Source: an uncultured Collinsella sp.
Lineage (GTDB): Bacteria > Actinomycetota > Coriobacteriia > Coriobacteriales > Coriobacteriaceae
Direction: 5' to 3'
Assembly (NCBI GenBank): GCA_900542325.1
Contig: UQMY01000035.1
Coordinates: 1 to 23,341, forward strand
Length of the DNA stretch: 23,341 bases
The notes beneath the pieces were generated by a model. It was not told the DNA's origin. It made no database searches and was given only the letters and a program-made list of their open reading frames with translations. This document shows positions 23,018-23,341 of this stretch, in pieces; position 1 is the first letter of the stretch; each line of letters opens with the position of its first letter. A program made the translations under genes and the position numbers.

Positions 23018-23076
23018 GTCGGCACTTGGGGACGCTCCTAAGTGCCGGCATTATAGGAACGTCCCCAAGTGCCGGC
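23018..23076. repeat. REP-like 59-bp palindrome
   Basis: CGGCACTTGGGGACG (23020-23034) and its exact complement (23060-23074) enclose TCCTA/TAGGA and a palindromic TGCCGGCA core. The motif AAGTGCCGGC or its complement occurs three times. Form and length resemble REP sequences mobilised by RAYT (TnpA-REP) transposases; no transposase is present here. Confidence 0.75.
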
Positions 23077-23109
23077 TCGGGACTATTTTCGAGGACCCTC
23101 CGAAGGACT

Positions 23110-23339
23110 GTGGCCAAAAAACGGCAAATATGAGTACTGTCACCGTTGTAGCTACATTATTTTCGTTAATAAAAGAAGATCTTAATGAGATTTATTCGCA
23201 TCAAGGTCTTCCTTTAATGAACACTTGAGGAGATACGGCAGCTTATCTGCTCGATCGACACGTCAAATCACCTTAAATGTGGTCAAAATTGCTGCTACTA
23301 AAAGAGTATCAGTACTCATATTTGATGTTTTTTGGCCAC
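23110..23339. mobile_element. MITE-like element with 30-bp terminal inverted repeats
   Basis: The ends 23110-23139 and 23310-23339 are inverted repeats with two mismatches in 30 bases; the outer part reads GTGGCCAAAAAAC and the inner part CAAATATGAGTACTG. The 170-bp interior is markedly more AT-rich than the surroundings and has no convincing coding sequence. Size and structure fit a non-autonomous transposable element. Target-site duplications cannot be checked because the right end is 2 bp from the window edge. Confidence 0.65.
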
Positions 23340-23341
23340 GG

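Noticed and set aside
22563..23117. 184-codon minus-strand frame across tRNA-Gln (GFEPPTAGTKNRSSTVELRP-like)
   Set aside because: This is the familiar translation of a tRNA antisense strand, not a protein gene.
22636..23228. Plus-strand frames with GGIRTRKGAE-type translations
   Set aside because: They cross tRNA fragments, duplicated blocks and the palindrome, have no ribosome sites, and are best explained as repeat DNA.
22637..23341. A complete integrated element next to the tRNA
   Set aside because: No integrase, excisionase or other mobile-element gene is present; only repeat remnants are seen.

Overview
The window is high-GC DNA whose gene set (phosphoketolase, MurB, Tat-dependent lipoprotein, PTS permease, maltodextrin enzymes, tRNA-Gln followed by repeat debris) best fits a saccharolytic gut actinobacterium of the class Coriobacteriia, most likely Collinsella or a close relative. 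This is inferred from protein character and base composition; no database was searched.

Layout. 1-3900 (minus strand): a LacI-type regulator lies upstream of a phosphoketolase gene (xfp), and two helically phased palindromic operators sit in the xfp promoter. 4042-6439: murB (plus) converges with a gene (minus) for a Tat-exported coiled-coil cell-wall peptidase; each has a hairpin terminator. 6706-11890 (plus): galE with its own terminator, then malQ and glgP, a maltodextrin and glycogen breakdown pair. 11891-12345: a convergent intergenic region holding an array of three related 55-bp hairpin units at an 80-81 bp period. 12346-16711 (minus): a family-1 sugar ABC importer in the order binding lipoprotein, two permeases, ATPase, with GC-rich hairpins between cistrons. 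17018-20412: a TreR-like GntR/UTRA regulator divergent from a maltose/alpha-glucoside-type PTS EIICB permease fused to a C-terminal HAD (Cof-type) phosphatase. 20528-22598 (plus): a polyprenyl diphosphate synthase and a double peptidoglycan-binding-domain protein. 22637-23341: tRNA-Gln(UUG) and its terminator, then about 600 bp without a convincing gene, made of tRNA-like fragments, a large palindrome and a MITE-like element with 30-bp terminal inverted repeats.

How it fits together. The central theme is alpha-glucan and maltose use. The ABC importer and the PTS-HAD protein would bring in oligosaccharide or disaccharide. MalQ and GlgP would turn maltodextrin into glucose and glucose-1-phosphate. 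GalE links to UDP-sugars, and Xfp yields acetyl-phosphate. Boxes close to TTGTTTAAACAA occur at the malQ, ABC, gntR and PTS promoters. They resemble the TreR operator of Bacillus, which suggests that the GntR protein coordinates all four units. The two best candidates for something undescribed are the EIICB-HAD fusion, which would couple PTS import to dephosphorylation in one polypeptide, and the hairpin array at 11990-12205.
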